Assembly: GCF_004168625.1 (NCBI RefSeq)
Contig: NZ_SDWW01000042.1
Coordinates: 1 to 41,873 of the forward strand
Reading direction: 5' to 3'
Length of the DNA stretch: 41,873 nt
Source: Pengzhenrongella frigida
GTDB lineage: Bacteria > Actinomycetota > Actinomycetes > Actinomycetales > Cellulomonadaceae
Shown: in pieces, positions 22,600 through 31,408 of the stretch
How positions within the stretch are numbered: the first letter of the stretch is position 1
How the letters are laid out: each line of letters begins with the position of its first letter
Made by a program: the position numbers and the translations under genes
The notes under the pieces: model-generated
Told to the model about the DNA's origin: nothing
The model's input: the letters and a program-made list of their open reading frames with translations, nothing else
Database searches by the model: none

Positions 22600-24291
22600 C
22601 TACGGGTCGAACGCCGCTCGGTACGCCTTGACGGCGTTGTTCACCGTCGGGAAGAAGTGCTCCGGCCCGAACCGGGCGCCGACGCCGAACTTGACCAGGC
22701 GGTCCTTGATCGGGCCCTTCATCTCGGCGAAGACCATGGAGATCTCCCGGCGTTCGAGGAGCTCGTCGAGCTCGACGAGATCGTCGAGGGCGGTCGTGTC
22801 GAGCCCGGTGATCGGCTCGGCCGCAACGATCACCCAGCGCACCGGCTGGGGAGCGCGGGCGACGAGATCACGGATGTGCGATTCGAAGACCCCTCCGTTG
22901 GCGAAGAAGAGCGGGGCATCGAACCGGACGATCACCAGGCCGGGGATCCGCTCGCCGTCGGCGTGCCGGCTGACGTCGTGGTAGCCGGGCACCCCCTCGA
23001 GATTGACGAGCTCGGTGCGATACGGGTTCCACGCCTGCCGCACGAACACCATCAGCGACAGCCCGACGGCAACCAGGATTCCCTCGAGCACCCCGACGAA
23101 GGCGACGCCGAGGAAGGCCGCCACGAGCAGCGCGGTCTCGGTACGACTGATCCGCGCCAGGCGTACGAGCGTGCGCACGTCCACCATCGACGCCGCCGCG
23201 ACGATGACCACGGCCGCGAGGGTGCTCGTCGGCAGGAACCGCGGGAGCCCGGGAACCACGACCATGAACACGATCAGCAGCCCGGCCGCCACGACCCCTA
23301 CCAGCTGCGTCCGGGCCCCGGCCTGGACCGCCACCGGCGTGCGCGACGTGCTGCCCGAGACCGGGAACCCGCCGAACAGGCCGCTGGCGGCATTGGCGAT
23401 CCCCAGCGCCCCCATCTCCTGGCTCCCGTCGACCTGGTAGTGGTGCCGCATCGACAACGTGCGGGACAGCACCCCGGTGTCGGCGAACGCGATCACCGCG
23501 ATCCCCGCGGCCGGGCCGAGGAGGTGGACGACGTCGTCCAGGTCGAGCCCGGTCAATGCCGGTGCCGGCAGGCCCTGGGGCAGCGCCCCCACGACCGGGA
23601 TCTGGGTGTCCAGCCCGAGGACGGCGGTCACGACCATCGAACCGACGACGGCCACGAGGACTCCGGGGACCTTCGTGTGCGCGATCCGGGTCACGACGAT
23701 GGCGGCCAAGGAGGCGAGGCCGATCGCGAGCGCCAGCCCGTTGGCCTCACCCGCGGCCAGGGCCTGTGCTGTCTGCCCGAGGTGGACCCACACGGAACCG
23801 CCCGGCACGGAGACGCCGAGCAGCTTGGGCAGCTGGCTCGCGATGACCACGAGCGCGATCCCGTTGAGGTAACCCACCCGGATGGGCTTCGACAGCAGAC
23901 CGGTGACGAAGCCGAGCCCGAACACTCGCCCGGTCAGCAGGATCAGGCCCACGAGGATGGCGAGCAGTCCCGCCAGCGCGACGCTCTGCGCGGGGTCCCC
24001 GAGCGACAACGGGAGCACCGCCGCGGCGATCATCGGCGCCAGCGACGAGTCCGGTCCGAGCACGAGGACGCGGGACGGGCCGAAGAGCGCGTAGGCGAGC
24101 AGCGGCACGATGGACGCATACAGCCCCGTCACCGGTGGCAGCCCGGCGACCTCCGCGTACGCCATTCCCGCCGGGATCATCAAGGCGCTCAACGTCGCAC
24201 CGGCGACCAGATCGGGCCGCAGCCAGGAGCGCTCATAGGTCCGGGCGGTCGCCACCCCGGGCAGGGCACGGTCGATCCGGCGGCGCTCCAT
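22600..24291 (-). CDS. SulP-family anion permease with STAS domain
   Basis: A 563-residue membrane protein. The N-terminal SLC26/SulP transport core spans about residues 25-430, with AGATLSALMIPAGMAYAEVAGLPPVTGLYAS, the sulfate-transporter signature, and FGGFPVSGSTSRTPV. A C-terminal cytoplasmic STAS domain covers about 445-555 (LVIVRFDAPLFFANG, GLDTTALDDLVELDELL). It transports sulfate, bicarbonate or dicarboxylates; the substrate is not determinable. The ATG has no Shine-Dalgarno, but TAACCT ends six bases upstream, so the mRNA is probably leaderless. It converges on the recombinase-like gene with an 11-base gap. Confidence 0.9.
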   Translation of the reverse strand: MERRRIDRALPGVATARTYERSWLRPDLVAGATLSALMIPAGMAYAEVAGLPPVTGLYASIVPLLAYALFGPSRVLVLGPDSSLAPMIAAAVLPLSLGDPAQSVALAGLLAILVGLILLTGRVFGLGFVTGLLSKPIRVGYLNGIALVVIASQLPKLLGVSVPGGSVWVHLGQTAQALAAGEANGLALAIGLASLAAIVVTRIAHTKVPGVLVAVVGSMVVTAVLGLDTQIPVVGALPQGLPAPALTGLDLDDVVHLLGPAAGIAVIAFADTGVLSRTLSMRHHYQVDGSQEMGALGIANAASGLFGGFPVSGSTSRTPVAVQAGARTQLVGVVAAGLLIVFMVVVPGLPRFLPTSTLAAVVIVAAASMVDVRTLVRLARISRTETALLVAAFLGVAFVGVLEGILVAVGLSLMVFVRQAWNPYRTELVNLEGVPGYHDVSRHADGERIPGLVIVRFDAPLFFANGGVFESHIRDLVARAPQPVRWVIVAAEPITGLDTTALDDLVELDELLERREISMVFAEMKGPIKDRLVKFGVGARFGPEHFFPTVNNAVKAYRAAFDP

Positions 24292-24303
24292 CGTGAAAGG
24301 TTA
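24292..24303 (-). promoter_or_regulatory. Leaderless -10 of the SulP gene
   Basis: TAACCT (24303 to 24298, minus strand) fits TANNNT and is followed by six bases and the ATG, with no ribosome binding site. Confidence 0.5.
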
Positions 24304-24380
24304 GGCCGAGAGGCCTGGTCACCGCCGGAATTCCCCCGGTGGGCGCATCGTCTCACCGGGTCGACCCACCGGCCCCGGGC

Positions 24381-24386
24381 TAGCCT
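24381..24386 (+). promoter_or_regulatory. -10 element for the META-domain gene
   Basis: TAGCCT fits TANNNT and lies about 58 bases before the start codon. The -35 is not clear. Confidence 0.35.
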
Positions 24387-24443
24387 GAGATCGAACCGAG
24401 GGCGCCGCGTTCGCCTCGCCCCGGCCGGTGAGAGGGGGCAGTG

Positions 24444-24884
24444 ATGCGCGCCACCTCGCGTGTCATCCTGGTCGGGCTGGGCCTGCTCGTCGCGGGCACG
24501 GCGGTCTTCATGATGACCCGGGGCGACGACGATCCCCTCGACGGGTCCAGCTGGGTGCTGACCGACTGGTCGGAAGACGGGATCGACCCCGCCGAGTTCG
24601 CGATCACGGCCGAGTTCGCCGATGGCCGGCTGGCTGGCAGCTCGGGGGTCAACCGGTACACGGGCGGCTACACCGCGACGTCGGCCGGTGAGTTCTCGGT
24701 GAGCGAGGTCGCCTCGACCATGATGGCCGGCCCAGAACCGGCCATGGCTGCGGAGGCGGCGTATCTCGAGCTGCTGGCGTCGGCGCGCGGGTTCCGGATC
24801 GAGGGCGACCGCCTGGCCCTGCTCGACGCCGAGGACCAAGAGATGCTGACGTTCGCCACCGGTCCTGACGCCACCGCCACGTGA
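24444..24884 (+). CDS. META-domain (HslJ-like) membrane-anchored protein
   Basis: A 146-residue protein. An N-terminal hydrophobic segment (about residues 6-25) without a lipobox Cys acts as a signal anchor. The META/DUF306 domain follows: GSSWVLTDW, ITAEFADGRLAGSSGVNRYTGGY, STMMAG and LTF near the end. META proteins are extracytoplasmic and linked to stress or motility in other bacteria, without a defined activity. ATG 24444 is chosen because AGAGGGGG at 24431-24438 is well spaced; the preceding codon GTG 24441 is in frame. It lies upstream of the LolA-ABC cluster on the same strand but 84 bases away. Confidence 0.8.
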   Translation: MRATSRVILVGLGLLVAGTAVFMMTRGDDDPLDGSSWVLTDWSEDGIDPAEFAITAEFADGRLAGSSGVNRYTGGYTATSAGEFSVSEVASTMMAGPEPAMAAEAAYLELLASARGFRIEGDRLALLDAEDQEMLTFATGPDATAT

Positions 24885-24968
24885 TGACGAAGCCGCACCG
24901 ACGACGTAGCGTCGTGGCATGACCTGTATGCGGTTCGCGCGCGTCGCGGTGCCTGGAGGGTGTGGCTG

Positions 24969-26081
24969 GTGACTCGAACCTGGCAGCGATGGCTGCCCGC
25001 CCTCGTCGTCCCGACGCTGATCGGGGCGGGAGCCCTCGTCAACGCCTCCCAGGCCGGCGCCACGGTCGACCTTCCCGACAGGACGGCCGCGCAGGTCCTC
25101 GCGATGATCGGCGAGAGCTCCGTCGATGCGCTGTCGGGGACCCTCGAGCAGACCTCCGACCTGGGCCTGCCTGAGCTGCCGACGGAGGCAACCGGTGCGG
25201 GCGGCGGCACGGGCACCGGCGGAGCGGCCCTCGAGCTGCTCACGGGGTCGCACACCGCTCGGGTCTACCTGGACGGGCCCAGCCGGTTGCGCGTGCAGGT
25301 GCTCGACACGCTGGCGGAGCGGGACGCGATCCGCAACGAGCGTGAGATCTGGCTCTACAGCTCGGCGGACAACGCCGCCACCCACATCGTCGCGCCGGCC
25401 GACCAGGCGCCGGCCGACGAGAGTGCGGACCGGACCACGGACGAGCAGACGATGCCCGGTCACGTCGGGACTCCCGCCGAGGTGGCCGAGGAGCTCCTCG
25501 CCGCGATCGATCCGAGCACCCGGGTCACCGTGGGCACGGACACCGTGGTCGCCGGCCGGTCGGCGTACGAGCTCGTCCTCACGCCGCGCACGACGCAGAC
25601 CCTGGTCGGCTCGGTCTCGATCGCGGTCGACTCCGAGACGGGACTGCCGCTGAGCGTGGCCGTCACAGCCCGGGGCCAGGACGAGCCGGCCTTCCGGATC
25701 GCGTTCACCCAGATCGACCTGAGCACGCCACCGGCCGCCCGGTTCGAGTTCACGCCACCACCGGGCGCCACCGTGACCGAGCTCGTCCCCGACCTCCCCT
25801 CGGCCATCCCGGAGTCGGGGATCCCCGGATCGACCACGTTGCTCGGGATCGGGCGGCCCACGGTCTCGGGCTCGGGCTGGGACGCGGTCGTGGAGATGCC
25901 GCTCGGGCTCGCCGCGACCGTCCTGACGGACTCGCCGCTGCTCGAACAGCTGACGCACGCCACCGCAGGCGGTCGTGTGCTCGAGTCCGCACTGATCACC
26001 GTCCTCGTCACGGACGACGGCCGGATCCTCGTCGGACCGGTACCGCCGGAGCGGCTTCTGGCCGCGGCCGGCACGCGGTGA
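24969..26081 (+). CDS. Exported LolA-like protein (outer-membrane lipoprotein carrier fold, actinobacterial)
   Basis: A 370-residue protein with a Sec signal peptide (TRTWQRWLPALVV, then cleavage after about NASQAGA). A LolA/DUF2092-like beta-structure follows: TLEQTSDLGLPEL, ARVYLDGPSRLRVQVLD, EIWLYSSADNAATHI, GRSAYELVLTPR and SVSIAVDSETGLPLSVAV. In actinobacteria this fold occurs in secreted or membrane proteins thought to bind lipid. Start GTG 24969 is seven bases after GGAGGG; GTG 24960 overlaps that site and is less likely. Its stop overlaps the ABC ATPase start (GTGA), so the protein and transporter are made together, perhaps as a lipid- or lipoprotein-handling system. Confidence 0.78.
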   Translation: MTRTWQRWLPALVVPTLIGAGALVNASQAGATVDLPDRTAAQVLAMIGESSVDALSGTLEQTSDLGLPELPTEATGAGGGTGTGGAALELLTGSHTARVYLDGPSRLRVQVLDTLAERDAIRNEREIWLYSSADNAATHIVAPADQAPADESADRTTDEQTMPGHVGTPAEVAEELLAAIDPSTRVTVGTDTVVAGRSAYELVLTPRTTQTLVGSVSIAVDSETGLPLSVAVTARGQDEPAFRIAFTQIDLSTPPAARFEFTPPPGATVTELVPDLPSAIPESGIPGSTTLLGIGRPTVSGSGWDAVVEMPLGLAATVLTDSPLLEQLTHATAGGRVLESALITVLVTDDGRILVGPVPPERLLAAAGTR

Positions 26082-27061
26082 CCGTTTCGACGCCATCCGT
26101 CGACCTCGCGATCGAGACGCACGGGCTGACCAAACGCTTCGGTCATCAGGCCGCCGTCGACGGGATCGACCTGGTCGTGCCCCGGGGGGCGGTGTTCGGG
26201 TTCCTCGGGCCGAACGGGTCGGGAAAGACCACCACGATCCGGCTGATGCTGGGCCTGGCCGCGGCCACGAGCGGGGACATCCGGGTGCTCGGCCGGGCCA
26301 TGCCGCAGAGCCTGCGGGACGTGCTGCCGCGGGTCGGTGCCCTGGTCGAGGGGCCGGCGTTCTACCCCTTCCTGTCCGGTGCAGCGAACCTGCAGCGCCT
26401 GGACACCGCCGACCGGTACGCGCCGTCGGCCACCCGGGCCGAGCGCGTGGAGCTGGCGCTGGAGCGGGTCGGCCTCACCCACGCCGCGGGCAAGAAGGTC
26501 CGCGCCTACTCGCTCGGGATGAAGCAGCGGCTCGGGATCGCGAACGCCCTGCTGTCACCTCGGGACCTGCTCGTGCTCGACGAGCCGACGAACGGGCTCG
26601 ATCCGCAGGGCACCCGCGAGGTGCGGAACCTGGTCGCCTCGCTCGCGGCGGACGGCGCCACGGTGTTCGTCTCGAGCCATCTGCTCGCCGAGGTCGAGCA
26701 GATGTGCACCCACGCCGCGGTGATGAGCTCGGGCCGGATCGTGGCCCAGGGAACCCTCGCCGACCTGCGCGGCGGGGGCATCGCGCACGTGCGGATCCGC
26801 ACCCCGGACGGCGCCGAGGCACGGGTCGTGCTCGCCCGCCTGGGGCTCGTGCCGGCACCGCGGGTCGGGGCACCGGACCGCCCGCCCGAGCTCGACGACG
26901 TCGTGACCGCACCGCTGCTCGACGACTCGACCGCGTCCGAGGCGATCGTCGCCGCCCTCGTCGCCGCGGGCGTACGGGTGCGGGGCTTCGCCGTGGAGGG
27001 TTCCACTCTCGAGGACCGTTTCGTGGCCCTGACCGGGGAGGGGTTCGACGTTGCCCAGTGA
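26078..27061 (+). CDS. ABC transporter ATP-binding protein
   Basis: A 327-residue ATPase of the drug/lipid exporter type (CcmA/NatA-like). Walker A is GPNGSGKTT (44-52), the signature SLGMKQRLG is near 145-153, Walker B is LLVLDEP (164-170) and the switch His is near 201. A C-terminal regulatory extension follows from about 235. It energises export by the adjacent permease. GTG 26078 overlaps the LolA-like stop. The last codons overlap the permease gene, so translation is coupled through three genes. Confidence 0.92.
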   Translation: MTVSTPSVDLAIETHGLTKRFGHQAAVDGIDLVVPRGAVFGFLGPNGSGKTTTIRLMLGLAAATSGDIRVLGRAMPQSLRDVLPRVGALVEGPAFYPFLSGAANLQRLDTADRYAPSATRAERVELALERVGLTHAAGKKVRAYSLGMKQRLGIANALLSPRDLLVLDEPTNGLDPQGTREVRNLVASLAADGATVFVSSHLLAEVEQMCTHAAVMSSGRIVAQGTLADLRGGGIAHVRIRTPDGAEARVVLARLGLVPAPRVGAPDRPPELDDVVTAPLLDDSTASEAIVAALVAAGVRVRGFAVEGSTLEDRFVALTGEGFDVAQ

Positions 27062-27905
27062 CCTGGTCGTGCGCCCGGCGCGTCCCGCCGCCGGCTGGGC
27101 ACTGCTGTCCTCGGAGCTCTCCGTGCTCTTCCGGCGCCGGCGGACCTGGGCGATGCTCGCCGCGCTGGCCGCGATCCCCATCCTCATCGCGGTGGCCGTG
27201 CGCCTGTCGTCCTCGCCACCCGCTGCGGGGGAGGGCCCGCCGTTCCTCGACCGCGTGACCCAGAACGGGCTGTTCGTCGGGATCACCGCACTGGTGGTCT
27301 CCATCCCGCTGTTCCTGCCGCTCACCGTCGGTGTGGTCGCCGGCGACACGATCGCGGGCGAGGCGAGCCTCGGCACGCTGCGGTACCTGCTCGTCGGCCC
27401 CGCCGGGCGCGTCCGGCTGCTGTTCGTGAAGTACGCCGGCGCGGCGGCGTTCTGCCTGGCCGCGACGATGACGGTGATGCTCGCCGGCGCCCTGATCGGC
27501 GCCGCGCTGTTCCCGGTGGGCCCGGTGACCCTGCTGTCGGGCGATACCGTCGCAGTCGCCGAGTCCGCTGTTCGTGCGCTGCTCGTCGCGGCCTACGTGA
27601 CCGTCTCGCTGCTCGGGCTGTCGGCGATCGGGCTGTTCATCTCCACGCTCACCGAGGTGCCCGTCGGCGCGATGGCCGCCACGATCGTCCTGTCCGTCGT
27701 GGCCCAGGTGCTCGACTCGCTGAGCCAGCTGGACTGGCTGCACCCCTGGTTGTTCAGCCACTACTGGCTCGGGTTCGCCGACCTGCTGCGCCAGCCGATC
27801 TCCTGGGCGTCGTTCGGCGACAACGCTGCGCTCCAGGCTGCGTACGTCCTCGTGTTCGGCGCGCTGGCCTACGGCAGGTTCGTGACGAAGGACGTCTTGA
27901 CCTGA
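27051..27905 (+). CDS. ABC transporter permease (ABC-2 type)
   Basis: A 284-residue protein with six hydrophobic segments, starting with WAMLAALAAIPILIAVAV, and a conserved ABC-2 region (VAGDTIAGEASLGTLRYLLVGPAGR) that follows the second segment. It pairs with the ATPase just upstream; an exporter is inferred. The start is TTG 27051, overlapping the ATPase by 11 bases, with a strong GGGGAGGGG ribosome site about seven bases before it. The substrate is unknown; the LolA-like partner suggests a lipophilic cargo. Confidence 0.88.
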   Translation: MPSDLVVRPARPAAGWALLSSELSVLFRRRRTWAMLAALAAIPILIAVAVRLSSSPPAAGEGPPFLDRVTQNGLFVGITALVVSIPLFLPLTVGVVAGDTIAGEASLGTLRYLLVGPAGRVRLLFVKYAGAAAFCLAATMTVMLAGALIGAALFPVGPVTLLSGDTVAVAESAVRALLVAAYVTVSLLGLSAIGLFISTLTEVPVGAMAATIVLSVVAQVLDSLSQLDWLHPWLFSHYWLGFADLLRQPISWASFGDNAALQAAYVLVFGALAYGRFVTKDVLT

Positions 27906-27935
27906 CCTCGTCACGGGAGCCGAGCCGACCTCTGG

Positions 27936-27947
27936 CACCATCGGGGG
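27936..27947 (+). promoter_or_regulatory. Leaderless -10-like element of the YibE/F gene
   Basis: CACCAT (27936-27941) is followed by six bases and GTG 27948. The match to TANNNT is imperfect but the spacing is the same as at other unit heads here. Confidence 0.35.
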
Positions 27948-29186
27948 GTGATCAGCAACCGCGCGACGTGGCAGCCCAGCACGAGCGTCCTGGCCGGCAT
28001 CCTCGTTCCCCTGGCCGTGCTGGCGATCGTGGGCATGATCGCGCTGTGGCCGTCGGGGGACTCCGCCACGCACGGGGAGATCGTCGCCGTCGACACCGAG
28101 TACCCCGCCGCTCGGGTGACCGGGACGGCCGCGGAGAGGTGTGAGTCCTCGTCGGAGGATCGGCTGGCCGACGGCACCATCCCGGCCCAGGTCGACTGCC
28201 TGCGGGTGCAGGCCGTCGTGTCCAGCGGAACTGGGAAGGGACAGGCCGTCGAGGTGTGGGCGACGGCCGGGCTCCGCGCGCAGGACGTACCGATCGGCAC
28301 CCGGATCACCCTCGAGCACTACGGCGCCACAGCGGGCGAGGCGGAGGCCTGGGCCTGGCACGACTTCGCGCGGACCCTGCCCCTGCTCGTGCTCGCCGCA
28401 GCCTTCGCGGCCGTCACGATCGCCGTCGCGCGGATGCGGGGCCTGCGCGCGCTCATCGGCCTTGCCCTCTCGTTCGTGGTGATCGCCTCTTTCATGCTGC
28501 CGGCGCTGCTCGCAGGTGAGAATGCGCTCCTGGTCGGACTCGTGGGCTCCACGGTGATCATGTACGTCGTCCTCTACCTCGCACACGGCCTGAGCAGGCG
28601 GACCTCGACCGCCCTGCTCGGGACGATGGCGGGCCTCGGGGTGACCGCCGGGCTGGGGGTGATCGCCGCGAGCGCCGCACACATCACCGGGGTCACGTCG
28701 GAGGACAGCTTCCGGCTCGCCTCGCTGCTCGGGCAGTCGGACAGCACCGCCCTGCGCGGGATCTTCCTGTGCGGCGTCGTGCTGGCCGGCCTCGGGGTCC
28801 TCAACGACGTCACGATCACGCAGGCGTCCGCGGTCTGGGAGCTGCGGTCCGCCGATCCGGAGGCGACCCGCCGCGACCTGTTCACGCAGGCGATGCGCAT
28901 CGGCCGCGACCACATCGCCTCGACTGTGTACACGATCGCGTTTGCCTATGCGGGCGCCTCGCTCCCGCTGCTGCTGCTCGTCGAGGTCTACCAGCTGCCG
29001 CTGGTGCAGACCCTCACGAGCGGGGAGTTCGCCGGCGAGATCGTGCGCACGCTCGTCGGGTCCATCGGGCTGGTCCTCGCGATCCCGCTCACGACGGCGA
29101 TCGCGGCCCTCGTCGTGACCGCGGACCCCCAGGGGGCTCTGCGCAGACGTCACCGGGAGACCGTGCCGCTCGCACACCACCACTGA
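27948..29186 (+). CDS. YibE/F-family membrane protein
   Basis: A 412-residue protein. An N-terminal membrane anchor (about 15-35) is followed by an extracytoplasmic domain (about 36-140). Then come about seven membrane segments with the YibE/F pattern: GLALSFVVIASFMLPALLAG, LNDVTITQASAVWEL, GRDHIASTVYTIAFAYAGASLPLLLL and LTSGEFAGEIVRTLVGSIGL. The function is not established; the family is common in Firmicutes and actinobacteria. It lies 42 bases after the ABC permease and may be co-transcribed or have its own leaderless start. A strong hairpin follows. Confidence 0.85.
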   Translation: MISNRATWQPSTSVLAGILVPLAVLAIVGMIALWPSGDSATHGEIVAVDTEYPAARVTGTAAERCESSSEDRLADGTIPAQVDCLRVQAVVSSGTGKGQAVEVWATAGLRAQDVPIGTRITLEHYGATAGEAEAWAWHDFARTLPLLVLAAAFAAVTIAVARMRGLRALIGLALSFVVIASFMLPALLAGENALLVGLVGSTVIMYVVLYLAHGLSRRTSTALLGTMAGLGVTAGLGVIAASAAHITGVTSEDSFRLASLLGQSDSTALRGIFLCGVVLAGLGVLNDVTITQASAVWELRSADPEATRRDLFTQAMRIGRDHIASTVYTIAFAYAGASLPLLLLVEVYQLPLVQTLTSGEFAGEIVRTLVGSIGLVLAIPLTTAIAALVVTADPQGALRRRHRETVPLAHHH

Positions 29187-29203
29187 GGTCGCCGGACCAC
29201 CGC

Positions 29204-29240
29204 GACCGGCCGGCAGCCCGCTTCGGGCCGCCGGCCGGTC
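29204..29240. terminator. Strong bidirectional hairpin between convergent genes
   Basis: An 11-bp outer stem (GACCGGCCGGC with GCCGGCCGGTC), an A/C mismatch and a 5-bp inner stem close on a CTT loop. It lies between the YibE/F stop and the end of the convergent SHOCT gene, without a T-tract. Confidence 0.6.
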
Positions 29241-29282
29241 GGAGGGCGAAGGTAGGGGGGTGGGCCTGTCGGGTGCTGGGGG

Positions 29283-29660
29283 CTAGGCCAGCGCCTTGGC
29301 CTTGAGCGCCTCGAACTCCGCCGGGGAGATGGCCCCGGCATCGAGGAGCGCCTTGGCCTTCGTGACCTGGTCGACGGACGTTCCGGTGCCCGCCACGTCC
29401 TTGATGTAGGACTCCTGCGCCGACTGGATCGCCCGTGCGTTCTGGGCCGAACGCTCGGCCATCCCACCACCGCGCGCGATGAGGTAGATCAGTGCGGTGA
29501 GGAAGGGCAGGAATATGAGCGCCAGGATCCACAGCGCCTTGACGAAACCACCGGTCTCCCGATCCCTGAATAGGTCGGCGATGATCGAGAACATCACCAT
29601 CAGATAGGCGATGAAGGCGAACGAGATGACGATGAACCAGACGATGTCCCAGAATGACAT
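29283..29660 (-). CDS. PLDc_N plus SHOCT domain membrane protein
   Basis: A 125-residue protein. Two membrane segments form a PLDc_N-like hairpin (WDIVWFIVISFAFIAYLMVM and ALWILALIFLPFLTALIYLIARGGG), followed by a short linker and a C-terminal SHOCT domain (KAKALLDAGAISPAEFEALKAKAL). SHOCT regions are short oligomerising helices; the role is unknown. Start ATG 29660 has GGAAGG seven bases upstream; an upstream in-frame start at 29708 is not needed. Its gap to the DUF2252 gene (29661-29821) is relatively A/T-rich and presumably holds its promoter. Confidence 0.8.
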   Translation of the reverse strand: MSFWDIVWFIVISFAFIAYLMVMFSIIADLFRDRETGGFVKALWILALIFLPFLTALIYLIARGGGMAERSAQNARAIQSAQESYIKDVAGTGTSVDQVTKAKALLDAGAISPAEFEALKAKALA

Positions 29661-29809
29661 GTCAATTCCTTCCGACGAACATGAACCCACCGCCGCGTGC
29701 CGCGACACCTAAATCGTGACACTATTCGCCCAAAACGACCACCGCTGGGCGGGTCGCGGGGCAGCGAGCCCGACTGGTCAAGGACTTCCGCACCGGGGCA
29801 AGAACCGGG

Positions 29810-29821
29810 CAGGATGACGCC
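29810..29821 (+). promoter_or_regulatory. Leaderless -10-like element of the DUF2252 gene
   Basis: CAGGAT (29810-29815) followed by six bases and the ATG, with no ribosome site. Confidence 0.4.
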
Positions 29822-31240
29822 ATGACCTCACTCGCGATGAATGCGGATGACGTGCCGGCCGGGGGAGTCAAGGAACGCGCTGCCCGCGGAAAGGCCGCGC
29901 GCCAGTTCGCGCCGCTCGACGACCATGCCCGGTTCGAACGGTCGCCGACGGTCGACCCGATGGGGATCCTCGCGACCCAGGCGCTGACCCGGGTACCCGA
30001 GCTCCTTCCGATCCGGCACGGACGCATGGCCGCGTCCCCGTTCGCCTTCTATCGAGGCGCGGCCGGGATCATGGCCGCCGATCTCTCCTCCACCCCGTCG
30101 TCGGGCCTCCGTGCCCAGGTATGCGGCGACGCGCACCTGTCGAACTTCGGGCTCTACCTCGCCCCGGACCGGCGGATGGTCTTCGACGTCAACGACTTCG
30201 ACGAAACCCTGCCCGGTCCGTGGGAGTGGGACGTCAAGCGCCTTGTCGCCAGCGTGGAGATCGCCGGCCGGGAGCGCGGCTTCACCGACCCCGAGCGACG
30301 CAAGATCGCCCTCGCTGCGGGGTCCGGCTACCGGGAGGCCATGCGCGACTTCGCGGGCAGACCCAACGCGTCGGTCTGGTACGCCCGGGTCGACGTCCAG
30401 GATCTGCTCCGCCGGCGAAAGTCCGAGCTCACGGCGCGCCAGCGTTCCCGGACGGCGGCCGCAGTGACGAAGGCCGGCCGGCGGGACAGCCTGCAGGCCG
30501 CACGGAAGATCACCCGGCTGGTCGACGGTGAACGACGCCTGATCAGTGACCCACCGTTGCTGGTGCCGCTCGAGGACCTGCTCCCCGCGGCGGTCGCGGA
30601 CGAGACCCTCGCCGGGCTCACCGCGATGCTCAGCGGGTACCGCCGTTCGCTGCAGCACGACCGCCGCGCGCTGCTCGACCAGTTCCGTCTCGCGCACGTC
30701 GCGCACAAGGTCGTCGGGGTGGGGAGCGTCGGGACGCGCGCGTGGGTGATCCTCCTGGTCGGCCGCGACGACGACGACGTTCTCCTGCTGCAGGCGAAGG
30801 AGGCCCAGCCGTCGGTCCTGGCCCCGTACGTCCGCCCCGGCCGGATCACCCACCAGGGCGAGCGGGTGGTGCGGGGCCAGCACCTGATGCAGGCGGCCAC
30901 CGACATCTTCCTCGGGACCCAGCGGCTGACCGGACCGCAGGGGGTGCGCCGCGACTTCTACATCCGCCAGCTCCGGGACGGAAAGGGATCGGCCGCGGTC
31001 GCCGAGATGATCCCGTCCGGGATGGCGGCCTACGCGCGGTTGTGCGCCTGGACGCTCGCGCGGGCGCACGCACGATCCGGTGATCGGGTCGCCATCGCGG
31101 GCTACCTCGGGTCCAGCGGCCGGTTCGAGCGGGCGGTGGCCGACTTCGCGGTCGGGTACGCCGACCAGAACGCGGCCGACCACGCGGCCCTGGTGCGTGC
31201 CGTGGCCGCCGGCCAGATCGTCGCGTCCAGCGGCATCTGA
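29822..31240 (+). CDS. DUF2252 family protein
   Basis: A 472-residue protein with the DUF2252 blocks FYRGAAGIMAADL, CGDAHLSNFGLYLAPDRRMVFDVNDFDETLPGPWEWDVKRL, LAHKVVGVGSVGTRAWVILL, VRGQHLMQAATDIFLG and DFYIRQLRDGKGS. The GDAHLSNFG and FDVNDFDET motifs resemble those of kinase-fold phosphotransferases (aminoglycoside/choline-kinase-like), so an ATP-dependent transfer is possible. No substrate is known. It is a stand-alone plus-strand gene with a leaderless-looking start; a weak hairpin (31260-31280) follows. Confidence 0.88.
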   Translation: MTSLAMNADDVPAGGVKERAARGKAARQFAPLDDHARFERSPTVDPMGILATQALTRVPELLPIRHGRMAASPFAFYRGAAGIMAADLSSTPSSGLRAQVCGDAHLSNFGLYLAPDRRMVFDVNDFDETLPGPWEWDVKRLVASVEIAGRERGFTDPERRKIALAAGSGYREAMRDFAGRPNASVWYARVDVQDLLRRRKSELTARQRSRTAAAVTKAGRRDSLQAARKITRLVDGERRLISDPPLLVPLEDLLPAAVADETLAGLTAMLSGYRRSLQHDRRALLDQFRLAHVAHKVVGVGSVGTRAWVILLVGRDDDDVLLLQAKEAQPSVLAPYVRPGRITHQGERVVRGQHLMQAATDIFLGTQRLTGPQGVRRDFYIRQLRDGKGSAAVAEMIPSGMAAYARLCAWTLARAHARSGDRVAIAGYLGSSGRFERAVADFAVGYADQNAADHAALVRAVAAGQIVASSGI

Positions 31241-31408
31241 TCCCGATCGCCCGGAGATGGCGTGCCCTTGCTTCGCACGCGCGGAGGACTTCCGACCACC
31301 GCGAGTAGGAGTCACCATCAGGTTGGCAGGCGTCGGAGGGTACCCGGCCAGTAGTGTTCACGAAGGCGTGGAACACGCGGTGCATCGCTGCCACATCGTG
31401 GGGGTCTC

